From a virus: a DNA stretch of 40,523 nt. Every line of letters begins with the position of its first letter. Positions within the stretch are counted from its first letter, which is position 1. The notes under the pieces were generated by a model. The model had not been told where the DNA came from and did no database searches. It worked only from the letters and a program-made list of their open reading frames with translations. The translations under genes were made by a program, and so were the position numbers. The stretch lies in IMG/VR virus record IMGVR_UViG_3300017725_000018, positions 1 through 40,523 of that record; one strand, written 5' to 3'. Positions 1 to 8,300 of the stretch are shown here, one piece after another.

Positions 1-939
1 AGAATTATATTCATTTTTTACTTGCTTTTTTAACTTCTTATCATCATCTTTAAACTCCTTATGATATTCCCAAATTCTCATTGAGGAGCTACGAAGTTCC
101 TTCCAAATTTTATCCTTTTCTTCGCTTAACTTGGTGTCAAGATCTTTTACTTCGGTTCCAAACTGAACGCTATTTTCAAAATGCTTTACTTCGTTTTCTT
201 CAACTAATTTTTCAATGCCAAGTTGAATATTTTCTTTTAAAGTGCCAATACTATCGTTAACTTTAACAAAGTCCTCATCAATGACTTTGAAATTTTTACC
301 AATCCAGGAAAAGTCAGGAACTTCATCTACTTCACTAATCCACTTAGGAAATGTTGGGATTTCTAAACGAACTTGATCAATTGCTGAACAGATTTCTTCA
401 ATTTCTTTATCATAATACTTTACTTCTGGAAGATTGGTTACTTCTGTCTGGAGAGTATCAATTCTATCTTCAATTACATCGACTTGTTCATCATAATACT
501 TGACCTCTGGAAGATCTTTGATTTGCTCCCTAACAAGATCAATTTGTTCGCATATTGTTTCAACTTCTTTTTCGTAGTATCTTACTTCTGGAACTTCAGG
601 AATCTCATCTCTAACTCTAGAGATTTGCTCTGCAAGATCTTCAAGTTCTTTATCATAATATTTAATTTCTGGAATGTCAGGAATATCTGCCCTAACATCA
701 TTAACCATCTTAACCAGTTCTGGCCAAGGTGGAACAATATCTTTTATTTCTGTAAACGAATTTCCATCTGCATCCTCAATCGTTTGAGTTGCTTCAGTTA
801 ATATTTCTTCTTTCTTTTCGACATAATCTTCTACAGAAGGAAGTTCCTCTGCTTTCTCCTCTGTAATAAAATCTTTGATAGAAGGGAGGTTATCATCTCT
901 ATTAAAATCTTCTATTGACGGCAACTCATCCTTAGACAT
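1..939 (-). CDS. coiled-coil probable virion protein with 27-residue repeats, 3' end outside window
   Basis: The frame is open from an ATG to the first base of the window, giving 313 visible residues; the stop lies outside. The N-terminus is acidic with repeated LPSxxDF-type segments (ELPSIEDF, NLPSIKDF, ELPSVEDY). Residues about 90-197 form four tandem 27-residue repeats beginning PE(I/V)(K/R)YY(D/E)(K/E), each followed by a heptad-like helix. The remainder is charged and helical (for example KLKKQVKNEYN), so a long rod or coiled coil is expected. It follows gp16 in the late block and is preceded by an ATAAATA-type late promoter, which suggests a structural or assembly role. In T4-type cyanophages the large terminase gp17 usually follows near here, but this protein shows no terminase motif. 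Function is inferred from position only. Confidence 0.8.
   Translation of the reverse strand, partial: MSKDELPSIEDFNRDDNLPSIKDFITEEKAEELPSVEDYVEKKEEILTEATQTIEDADGNSFTEIKDIVPPWPELVKMVNDVRADIPDIPEIKYYDKELEDLAEQISRVRDEIPEVPEVRYYEKEVETICEQIDLVREQIKDLPEVKYYDEQVDVIEDRIDTLQTEVTNLPEVKYYDKEIEEICSAIDQVRLEIPTFPKWISEVDEVPDFSWIGKNFKVIDEDFVKVNDSIGTLKENIQLGIEKLVEENEVKHFENSVQFGTEVKDLDTKLSEEKDKIWKELRSSSMRIWEYHKEFKDDDKKLKKQVKNEYNS
349..672 (-). repeat. four tandem 81-bp coding repeats (PEVKYYD repeats)
   Basis: Four consecutive 27-codon units are read on the minus strand. They begin PEIKYYDKELEDLAEQIS, PEVRYYEKEVETICEQID, PEVKYYDEQVDVIEDRID and PEVKYYDKEIEEICSAID. The register is exact and has no insertions. 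The protein repeat is better conserved than the DNA, so the copies are old and under protein-level selection. Confidence 0.85.
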
Positions 940-980
940 TTTATTAGCAACAGGGGTACTTTGGAATTTTTCTTCCTGTC

Positions 981-990
981 TTATTTATTA
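981..990 (-). promoter_or_regulatory. putative T4-type late promoter (AATAAATAA)
   Basis: The minus strand reads TAATAAATAA about 40 nt before the ATG of the coiled-coil gene, in the short gap after the preceding stop. T4-type phages start late transcription at a TATAAATA-like -10 without a -35, read by the gp55 sigma factor. The match is close but in AT-rich DNA, so it is supported mainly by recurrence before other late genes. Confidence 0.5.
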
Positions 991-996
991 AAATTC

Positions 997-1332
997 TCAG
1001 GTTGTGATACCGGCAGTGACAAATGCCATTCCTTCTACAAGACGAGAAACTGTACCTATACCAGACACAATTTTTATATCGTAATAATATCTACCAGAGT
1101 TAAGGGCAACAGTTACTCCTGAGGTCATTGCAATAGAAACTTCTCCAGAGGTGCTTGTAATGCCAATGGTAAAATCACTAGAAGATGATGAACTCGGATG
1201 CTTTTTAATTTTAGCAGATCCAGAATAACCAGTTAAATTCCTTACAGATCCATCAGTCTCTTTTGCGGTAAAAACCTGACTGAAATCTGCACCTTGAGGT
1301 ATTGTTATATTTACTGCAGGAGTTGCTGCCAT
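997..1332 (-). CDS. small probable virion protein with beta-sandwich character, 111 aa
   Basis: The start is an ATG 13 nt downstream of the gp16 stop. The protein opens MAATPAVNITIPQGADFSQVF, continues with alternating hydrophobic and polar strands and a Ser run (six Ser near residue 50), and ends in a Tyr-rich strand (GRYYYDIKIV). Such PxGxxFxxxF openings are common in small phage baseplate, head-decoration or upper-tail proteins of Ig-like fold. There are no transmembrane or catalytic motifs. It lies between the small terminase gene and the coiled-coil protein, in the late block. A structural or decoration role is an inference; the exact function is unknown. Confidence 0.7.
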   Translation of the reverse strand: MAATPAVNITIPQGADFSQVFTAKETDGSVRNLTGYSGSAKIKKHPSSSSSSDFTIGITSTSGEVSIAMTSGVTVALNSGRYYYDIKIVSGIGTVSRLVEGMAFVTAGITT

Positions 1333-1345
1333 TTTACTTTTTTAT

Positions 1346-1354
1346 CTATTTATC
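1346..1354 (-). promoter_or_regulatory. possible late promoter (GATAAATAG)
   Basis: GATAAATAG overlaps the last codons and stop of gp16 on the minus strand. It sits only about 13 nt before the ATG of the 111-aa gene, which would leave a very short leader. The match may be partly forced by the coding sequence. Confidence 0.3.
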
Positions 1355-1780
1355 GTTTGTTTTTTGTTGCTTAAGCATTTTTGCTAAATCTGCAGTTGAA
1401 CCAACAAACAATGCATTGGTAACATTTTGAGGACCTTTAGATTTAGATTCTTCCTCTACATCCTTTAACTTTTTCTGCAAATCCATTAATTTATCTGTTG
1501 CATCAGAGACATTCTTAATAAGTTGACCAGCAACTTCATATGCTCTTGGCATCTCACTTTCTTGCGCTAACTCAAGAATACCATTGATTGCTTCTTGACC
1601 CTTTTCGATAATTGAATATAAATTTCCTCTTGTGTATTCATAATCCTTTCTAACATCATCTAAAACTGGTTTCTCATATTTTTCTTGTTTAGGAATAATT
1701 TCAGTTTTTTCTGTTGCTGTTGAAACTACATCTCCCGCAACATTGAAAGTGTCATTTAGATCGTCAAATTTATTTGCCAT
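1346..1780 (-). CDS. gp16: terminase small subunit gp16
   Basis: This is the DNA-recognition and regulatory subunit of the packaging motor, working with gp17 at the portal. The protein (144 aa; T4 gp16 is 164 aa) matches T4 gp16 in the core: DYEYTRGNLYSIIEKGQEA corresponds to T4 YDFSRENLYSLLETGKAA, PRAYEVAGQLIKNVSDATDK to PRAFEVLANLIKQTSEVTDK, and the C-terminal NALFVGSTADLAKML to NAIFVGSTTDLQKML. The central part is helical, as expected for a ring-forming small terminase. An upstream in-frame TTG would add three residues (MIS), but the ATG at 1780, 5 nt after the gp15 stop, is preferred. It is probably translated from the same message as gp15. Confidence 0.95.
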   Translation of the reverse strand: MANKFDDLNDTFNVAGDVVSTATEKTEIIPKQEKYEKPVLDDVRKDYEYTRGNLYSIIEKGQEAINGILELAQESEMPRAYEVAGQLIKNVSDATDKLMDLQKKLKDVEEESKSKGPQNVTNALFVGSTADLAKMLKQQKTNDK

Positions 1781-1785
1781 AGAAA

Positions 1786-2781
1786 TCAAATCTCATCAAA
1801 ACCGAAGTTGTCGCCAAATTGGATAAGGTCTGCATCTGCTGCAGTGATTAACTTAATATCTGCTCCCAATACGTGGTTAGTAGAAGTTGTAGAGTCATAT
1901 CCTCTTTCAACAGTAATCTTAGTTCCAGACTTAGATGCAACACGGAAGTTCTCATTATCAATAACAAGAACTCCACCAACTGCAATAGAGTTTGCATCAC
2001 TAACTTGAATGACAGTTGCGATGTCTGTAATATCAGCAGAAAGTGTTGCTACAACGTTGTTTGAATAACTTTCCGTTGCTCTTGGTTGAACACTGTATGT
2101 AACATCTCTGGTTGGTGTATCTGTTTTGTCTCCAGTGATATATCCAACAGAAACCTTCCTGATGATATCCTTGGAAGGATCGGAGATTGGACCAAATAGA
2201 TAAGACTTTGCAGTAAATCTTAAAGTATAGATAAGAGACCTTCTTGTCTGATAGTTTCCTTCATAGTCGTCAGACATTGTAATACCTTCAAATATCACAG
2301 GAATATCTCTTTTCTCTCCGATTTGATCTACAAGATCAACAGTCAAATTATATGAAGGTTGAAAATATGGTAAAATCTGCTCTATAATTTGAAGCATATC
2401 ATCATTTAATTTTGAATATATGCTTAACTCAAATGCCATGTTATATGGAACGGGCATAAAGGTCTTTCGTACCTTTTTCTTATCACTGCCAAGTGCAGAA
2501 ATAAATGTTTGAGTAGAGGATACTTTTCTGGAAGAATCATAATTCAAACCAATCATCTCAAAAGACATTCTTGGGAGAGAAAGTTGAGTTGATTTATTCA
2601 GGTCTGATACCTGCTCCAGTCTGGCAAGAAACTTTTGAGTAGGACCGTATGCAAGTGGAACCTTAAGTTCACTTACAGTATTATCAGAAGAATCCGTATG
2701 ACGGATATTGATATCATTAAAGAGTGATCCAAATCCAATGACGGTTCTTCTTAATATTTCGTGGTAAAAATACTCAAACAT
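1786..2781 (-). CDS. gp15: tail sheath stabiliser / tail completion protein gp15
   Basis: gp15 caps the tail tube and sheath and forms the tail-side face of the neck. The first 240 residues carry the family signature (opening MFEYFYHEILRRTVIGFGSLFNDI, later LPRMSFEMIG, VPYNMAFELSIYSKLNDDMLQIIEQILPYFQP and RRSLIYTLRFTAKSYLFGP; these are quoted in parts). It has 331 aa, against 272 in T4. The surplus is a C-terminal module at about residues 240-320 with IGxE/RGYxST character (VLVIDNENFRV, ITVERGYDSTTSTNHVLGAD) that also occurs inside gp7 and the DUF4815-type protein. It lies 24 nt downstream of gp14, with an ATAAATAG late promoter in the gap. Confidence 0.95.
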   Translation of the reverse strand: MFEYFYHEILRRTVIGFGSLFNDINIRHTDSSDNTVSELKVPLAYGPTQKFLARLEQVSDLNKSTQLSLPRMSFEMIGLNYDSSRKVSSTQTFISALGSDKKKVRKTFMPVPYNMAFELSIYSKLNDDMLQIIEQILPYFQPSYNLTVDLVDQIGEKRDIPVIFEGITMSDDYEGNYQTRRSLIYTLRFTAKSYLFGPISDPSKDIIRKVSVGYITGDKTDTPTRDVTYSVQPRATESYSNNVVATLSADITDIATVIQVSDANSIAVGGVLVIDNENFRVASKSGTKITVERGYDSTTSTNHVLGADIKLITAADADLIQFGDNFGFDEI

Positions 2782-2800
2782 CTTTCAACCAATACGATAT

Positions 2801-2810
2801 ACTATTTATG
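2801..2810 (-). promoter_or_regulatory. putative late promoter before gp15 (CATAAATAGT)
   Basis: CATAAATAGT lies on the minus strand in the gp14-gp15 gap, about 20 nt before the gp15 ATG. This is a normal distance for a T4-type late -10 and a short leader. Confidence 0.5.
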
Positions 2811-4212
2811 GATTACCAAAAGGATTGCGTTCGCTGAAGTCAAGAATACTAGATGCTTCACTCTCAAAGAGATCATTTTGAGCGTATGGATCTACAAGAT
2901 TATCTGTATTAACAACTCTAATCTTATAAATTGCTCCAGATTCTGCACCTTGAATAATATCACTTGATAAGAAGTCTCCAGTGAGATTTGCAACTTCTAA
3001 AGTATTTGTTGTTGCATCCCACTCTCTTACACGAGCGGTATTTCCACTTACACTTCCAGTGATAACTTCGTTATAAGTAAATGTACCAATTCCAACAGTT
3101 GTACCAAAACCAACTGGTGCAGAAATTTGAACAGTTGGAGTAACACTGTATCCAAGACCAGCATTTGTAATGTAGACTGCTGTTACAATACCCGCACCAC
3201 TTATGTATGCGTGGGCCCTTGCTGTAGCAGTCGCAACTCCAGAAAGGAATACTTCGTTTGTAAAGGAAACACCTGGTGCAGTGCTATATCCAGAACCACC
3301 GCTTGTGACAGTGACAATACCAATGACACCATCTCCGATTGTAGCGGTTGCTGCTACACCTGCTCCGCCGCCCCCAAAGAACGCTACAGAAGGTGCTACA
3401 GTGTACCCATAACCAGCATTTACTACTTCTACACCCTGAACCTTAGAATCTGATTTATCTCCAGTACAGTCAACTAATCCGCCAATCATAGTTGCAACAC
3501 CAACAGCAGTGAGTCCACCCGCTGGCGCAGAAGAAATAGCAACTCTTGGTGCTGAAGAGTATCCGTCACCTCTATTTGAAAGTGTGAAGAGTCTTACACC
3601 ACCATTAACAATATAAGTATTTGCTGTTGCTGTTGCCGCGCTAGAAACGAGAGTCAGAGTTTGAATATAACCTTCATCCTTAACATTATCATCAATCTGA
3701 TCAATTCCAGTATCAAGAACTTCATCTTCATATCTAAAGAGTTCGCAAGTCAGTTCATAAACATAGTTTTTTTGAAGTTGGTAGAATGGTTTTTCATGTT
3801 CTACAAACTTAATTTCAAAAAGTCTATCTCCTAATGGAAAATATATTAAATCACCTTCTTTTGGTCTAGTAGCAAGTTCAATATCTGCTAAGTTTTTTGT
3901 AAGAGGAGTGATATACTCTTCAAACCTTTCTTTTGAGATCGTAAGAGTTAAATCATCTAAAGGTTGAACACCAAACTTTGACAAAATAGTTCCTTGCCCA
4001 TCATATCCCTCATAAGTGTTTAAGTATGCCTCAAGAGGGTGTGCATCATCAAATTTAGATTCTATAACTTCTCTTATAATAGTATTTGTTGTAGCATATT
4101 TTCTTGGAATATAATAAACTTCTACTCCATACATACGGAGTTGTTCATTAATTAAGTCTTGTATTAAAGACTGTTCTGTTTTTGAACCTTGCTGGAAAAA
4201 TGGGTTAAGCAT
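2806..4212 (-). CDS. gp14: neck protein gp14 with inserted GxGY repeat region
   Basis: gp14 joins the head to the tail together with gp13. The N-terminal part has typical gp14 features (MLNPFFQQGSKTEQSLIQDL, then MYGVEVYYIPRKY, with a later beta-rich region ending EIKFVEHEKPFYQLQKNYVY). The protein has 468 aa, against 256 in T4. The excess is an insertion at about residues 186-380 made of four or five beta repeats, each with a (V/I)xxxGxGY core (LSNRGDGYSSAP, VVNAGYGYTVAP, VTSGGSGYSTAP, ITNAGLGYSVTP) separated by GGGGAG/ATA-rich turns. The C-terminus ILDFSERNPFGNP returns to a conserved gp14 end. The ATG at 4212, 1 nt after the gp13 stop, is preferred to a TTG three codons upstream. Confidence 0.93.
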   Translation of the reverse strand: MLNPFFQQGSKTEQSLIQDLINEQLRMYGVEVYYIPRKYATTNTIIREVIESKFDDAHPLEAYLNTYEGYDGQGTILSKFGVQPLDDLTLTISKERFEEYITPLTKNLADIELATRPKEGDLIYFPLGDRLFEIKFVEHEKPFYQLQKNYVYELTCELFRYEDEVLDTGIDQIDDNVKDEGYIQTLTLVSSAATATANTYIVNGGVRLFTLSNRGDGYSSAPRVAISSAPAGGLTAVGVATMIGGLVDCTGDKSDSKVQGVEVVNAGYGYTVAPSVAFFGGGGAGVAATATIGDGVIGIVTVTSGGSGYSTAPGVSFTNEVFLSGVATATARAHAYISGAGIVTAVYITNAGLGYSVTPTVQISAPVGFGTTVGIGTFTYNEVITGSVSGNTARVREWDATTNTLEVANLTGDFLSSDIIQGAESGAIYKIRVVNTDNLVDPYAQNDLFESEASSILDFSERNPFGNP

Positions 4213-4213
4213 A

Positions 4214-5047
4214 TCATCCAATCATATCTAAAGGTGGAAGTTCATATGTATTAGACATTTTCTCTAACAACTGGTCAAGTTCTCTCTGAGCATCATCATA
4301 TATCTGTCTTCCATTAAGTTCTATACCACCAGGTAATTTTACTCCTTGGAATTTAATTAAATTTTGACCCCATTGTCTTTTAATTAATGCTGTCAAATAT
4401 TTTTTTAAGAATGAGTCATTATAAACTCTTGTAAAATCATTGGGATCTAAAAGTCTCCAACAATCTAAAATAATATATTCATCTACTGAAATACTATCCC
4501 AATCTATATCCAGATATAATCTATCTTGTCTTTGATTAAATCTAATTTGACTTTCTGGATTCAATAAAAAATCAATATCAGCAAGAGTTGTCTTTGTCAT
4601 CGCATATGTCAACATCTCCATCGAACTGAAGAAGTATATATCATTCAAAAACAATTGATATTTTAGACTAAACATTCCACCTGATATTGTGCTACTGTCA
4701 AATCTAAAAATTTTATTAACACCAATTACTGAAGGAGGAACTTGGATATAGTTACTATTTTCAGTATAACTAAATGTTGTTGCTGTTCCAACAATAGTTG
4801 CATCTGCTGTTGTTGTTACAATACCTACTGAATTTGTCCCCTTCCCTCTGTCAATATCTTCTTGAGTTATCTTATATTTTAAATATGTCTGTACTACTCC
4901 ATCAAAATGCCTTTCATGAAAATATTGTAGCGCATCATCTACAAGATCGTCTACTTGCTCATCGGCAACATTAATTTCGAGGACTGGAGCTCCCAATTGC
5001 CTTTTACAATAATCTATTAATTCTTGTCTAGATGTTGGTTGCGCCAT
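4214..5047 (-). CDS. gp13: neck protein gp13
   Basis: gp13 forms the head-completion ring under the portal and is needed for tail attachment. The product (277 aa; T4 about 309 aa) has the family opening TSRQELIDYCKRQLGAPVLEI followed by DDALQYFHERHFDGV, the YxRVYxDSFLKKYLTALIKRQWG-type helix and the QRELDQLLEKM C-terminal helix. Its length and order with gp14 and gp15 agree with T4. An A/T-rich CTAAATATT element lies about 20 nt upstream of the ATG as a candidate late promoter. Confidence 0.95.
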   Translation of the reverse strand: MAQPTSRQELIDYCKRQLGAPVLEINVADEQVDDLVDDALQYFHERHFDGVVQTYLKYKITQEDIDRGKGTNSVGIVTTTADATIVGTATTFSYTENSNYIQVPPSVIGVNKIFRFDSSTISGGMFSLKYQLFLNDIYFFSSMEMLTYAMTKTTLADIDFLLNPESQIRFNQRQDRLYLDIDWDSISVDEYIILDCWRLLDPNDFTRVYNDSFLKKYLTALIKRQWGQNLIKFQGVKLPGGIELNGRQIYDDAQRELDQLLEKMSNTYELPPLDMIG

Positions 5048-5065
5048 TTGTACGACTTATCCTGT

Positions 5066-5074
5066 AATATTTAG
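5066..5074 (-). promoter_or_regulatory. possible late promoter before gp13 (CTAAATATT)
   Basis: The minus strand reads CTAAATATT in the 48-nt gap between the 72-aa gene and gp13, about 20 nt before the ATG. It is a weaker match to TATAAATA than the others. Confidence 0.35.
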
Positions 5075-5095
5075 GGGAACGACTTCGATTACAAA

Positions 5096-5314
5096 TCATT
5101 TGGATAGATTTTTAAGAAGATCTTTGATTTCGTCAAGGTTTGATTTAATCTCAGAAACTTCATTTTCGATGTTTTCTATTCTGTGATCTTCTTTTTGTTT
5201 TTCTTGTCTTTGGGCAATATACTTTTCATAATCATTCATGTTTACATTTAAAATTGCGTTTGTATCGGGGTCACGTACAAGACTTACATGACCCTCTACT
5301 TTTGTATAGTCCAT
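5096..5314 (-). CDS. small coiled-coil protein, 72 aa
   Basis: The ATG lies just after the stop of the 2,719-residue gene. Residues 1-32 form a mixed region (VEGHVSLVRDPDTNAILNVN). Residues about 33-72 are a clean heptad-like coiled coil (ENEVSEIKSNLDEIKDLLKNL). Small proteins of this kind accompany baseplate or fibre genes in T4-type cyanophages. It could act as a chaperone or as an oligomerisation partner of the large protein encoded upstream; this is an inference from position. No catalytic motif is present. Confidence 0.75.
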   Translation of the reverse strand: MDYTKVEGHVSLVRDPDTNAILNVNMNDYEKYIAQRQEKQKEDHRIENIENEVSEIKSNLDEIKDLLKNLSK

Positions 5315-5316
5315 AA

Positions 5317-8300
5317 TTATGCAAGGGCGATGGTTCTAAAGTCCCTAATTCTTGGTGGATATGCTTGGTTAGTTGAAGTACCAACAAGTTTTACACTGAA
5401 GTATTTAAAGGATGGCAGATTATCAATTGTAAATTCAAGGTCAGTATATCTTACTTGACTTTCAATCAGTGCGAGTGTATCCGACTTAGTAAAGAACTTA
5501 TCTGGAGAACCATCGTTTTGTGAACTATCAATGACCTGACCACTCTGGAGGAGGTTTGAATAACCTGGGAATGGTTGATAGATTAATTGGTCAGTTTCTT
5601 CATTTGCAATTGCATAGAATGCTCTGACATCACTAAATCTATTGATATTCGCAGCCATGAAGATCTTAATTGCAGTTGCAGGTGCTTCCAGGGAAATTGG
5701 AGTGGATGCATAAACAAATGAGTTCGGATCATTAAGGAGGTTTGAAGTTCTATTATCAGTTACATAATTTGTGATTGGTCTGTTGACTCTATTTGAGGTA
5801 AGAATCATTGCGACACGATTCAAGTCAATAACAGGAGAAAGGGCGGCGTTCGCAGACGTTAATGTTAATGCAAGAGTCAATGATTTATTTCCTTGCAGAG
5901 TAGGAAGCAAGTTAGTTTCATTGATTCTAGATGCAATAAGTCTTGAAGAATCCAGATAGTTCTCTCCATTCAGTGTAATTGGTTCAAATCCCTTATCAAT
6001 GTAAGAAATTTCAGTTCCATCAATACTAGTGCCACTAATCGTTCTAACCTGTGCTTCAATATTGGTTCCTTGAGGAGTAATATTTTCAACAATTGGTGTA
6101 ATGATTTCATACTGAATGTTTTCAGTAGTCTTAATCTTATTTCCACCTGCGGACTTGGTGCTATTGAGATAAAGTTTTGGGAAACTTGTTCCAACACTTC
6201 TGTCTACACCATCTTCTGACATATCAAGTTTAATATTATAGAAGTCTAATCCAATAGAATCTGTTAGTGTAGAGTCTGCCAAGTTATGAATCTTATTGAT
6301 TCTACGAAGAGAAGCAGATCCCAATTCATACTTCTGAATGAAGTCTCCAGTGTCATATCCAAACGCAAGAGTGTTATCAACAGAACGAGTAATTCCAGTC
6401 AGATTATTGCCAGATACTCCGCTATAAGAAATAATCTCTTCACCAATCTTGGCATATCCAAGATTTGTAGTTCCAACTCCCACGTTCTCAAATGTTCCAA
6501 AGTTGCTTGCATCTGCAACAGTAATGTCAGCAGTAGAAGATGTTGGATAGTTTGCAGTCAATTTGGTTGACGGAACGTCTCCAGCAACATCAGCAATCTG
6601 AACTCTATTGATAGTAGAATGCATACCATGGTTCTTTTGATTAACCTTGATGTGTAAACCATCGGTTACATTAATTGGTGCTGCGGGTATGGTAACATTT
6701 GCACCACTACTTGAGTTGATATCTGTAGTTATACCAGAGTTATTGGTGTACCTCATTGTTCCAACAGATCCAACCAGGAAGTCTCCTTGAACATTATCAA
6801 TAATCAGTTCATTGATCCCTGTAATATCACCAACCGAGAGTCTAATGTTTCGTCCAAGAGAATTTAAACCAACATTAGTTACCGTCAATACATCACCTAC
6901 AGAATATCCAGTTCCACCATTGGAGATGGTTGCTGCAAGAGCAACTCCATTTTCAATAGCAAGGTTTACGGTTGCATCTCTTCCAGTTCCAGTGACATTA
7001 CTAGCAGTAACATTTGAATATACAAAATAACCAGAAGAAGGAGTATAACCAATACCAGAGTTAGTAATAGTTAATGAACCAGTTGCTGTTCCTGCAGAAC
7101 CAACATAATTACCAGTTGCATTAGAACCGTGCTGACTGATAGTGTTTCCAAAAGTCAAATTGGGTTCTTGTAGAGTAGAACCGAGACCAACTCTAATTCT
7201 ATTGGAAGAAATTTCTATAGCGTCCTTAATTACAAATTTTGAATTATCTGTATCAATATTTGTAATTGGATTATAGAAATTGACTGTTCCTTGAGGAGCA
7301 AATATTGCTCTATTTAAGATAAACTTAAGATCCTCATATTGACTTGGATTCCAAGTTTCTCCGTTTTGTGACTTATATAGAGAACCAAGAAGTGGTTGTG
7401 CAGTAACAACAACTTGTCTAGATTCATCTTCATTTGCAGAGGTTACATCAATTTCACCAAGTCTAGAAATCCAAACAGTATATTCATTACTATCAGAAAG
7501 CAGTACTATAGAATGATATTCACCACCAGTTAAATAAACTGGAGACTTGAATGTAATTTTGGTAGAAAGAGATGCATCATCAGAAACTACAACATCATCA
7601 GGATCGATAACAACTTCACTGAATGGATATATTTCGCTAGTTGGAATTCCAAGTTTTGTTGGACGAAGTTGTGCTGTAACTGGTAAAGTTGCATCTTTTG
7701 TTCTGAAGTAAACATCTACAGAAGTTACAAAGATGCCACTATCTTCATTAATAAAGAAGGATTGTCCAAGAGGATCTCTACCATTTGAACATCTCTGCGT
7801 AAGTGATGACGGATGGTTTTCAATTCCAGATAAAATATCATTAAGATTACCACCGTTTGCAGCAACGTGCGCTTGCCAACCGTCAATCTCTGATTGTACT
7901 GGCGTCCTACCCAAATTTTGTCGATAAGATGCTATGATAAGGTTTTCTTCAAGGTTTTCCTGTGTATTTGCTGCCCGCGTCGGGGTCACGGTGCGGGCAT
8001 CGACTGAATTACTAGTAAATGTTGCACCAGGAGATGCTGTAGATTGTGTAATTTGATATTGTGTCTGCTGCCGAGCAATTTCTCCTTTATCTAAGTATGT
8101 TGCTTCTGGACCACTTGCAATATCTTTTCTAATTTGAGCAATTGCTTGGGATTGAGATAACCCCTGATTTATTAGTTCTGGATATCTTGTGTCAGTCCAA
8201 TATGCTTCGCCACCCGTTTCAGGTCTTCTGCCCAATATGTCAACGTAAGCCGCCTGTACACCATTAAGAACTACTCTATCAACGTTTGTCGCCTCAATAT

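Noticed and set aside
484-801. 105-codon plus-strand frame rich in Phe and Asn
   Set aside because: It is the antisense of the KYYD repeat region (the periodicity reappears), so it is a shadow.
3127-3453. Cys-rich plus-strand frame of 108 codons
   Set aside because: It arises from reading the Gly/Ala/Thr-rich gp14 repeats backwards and has no gene context.
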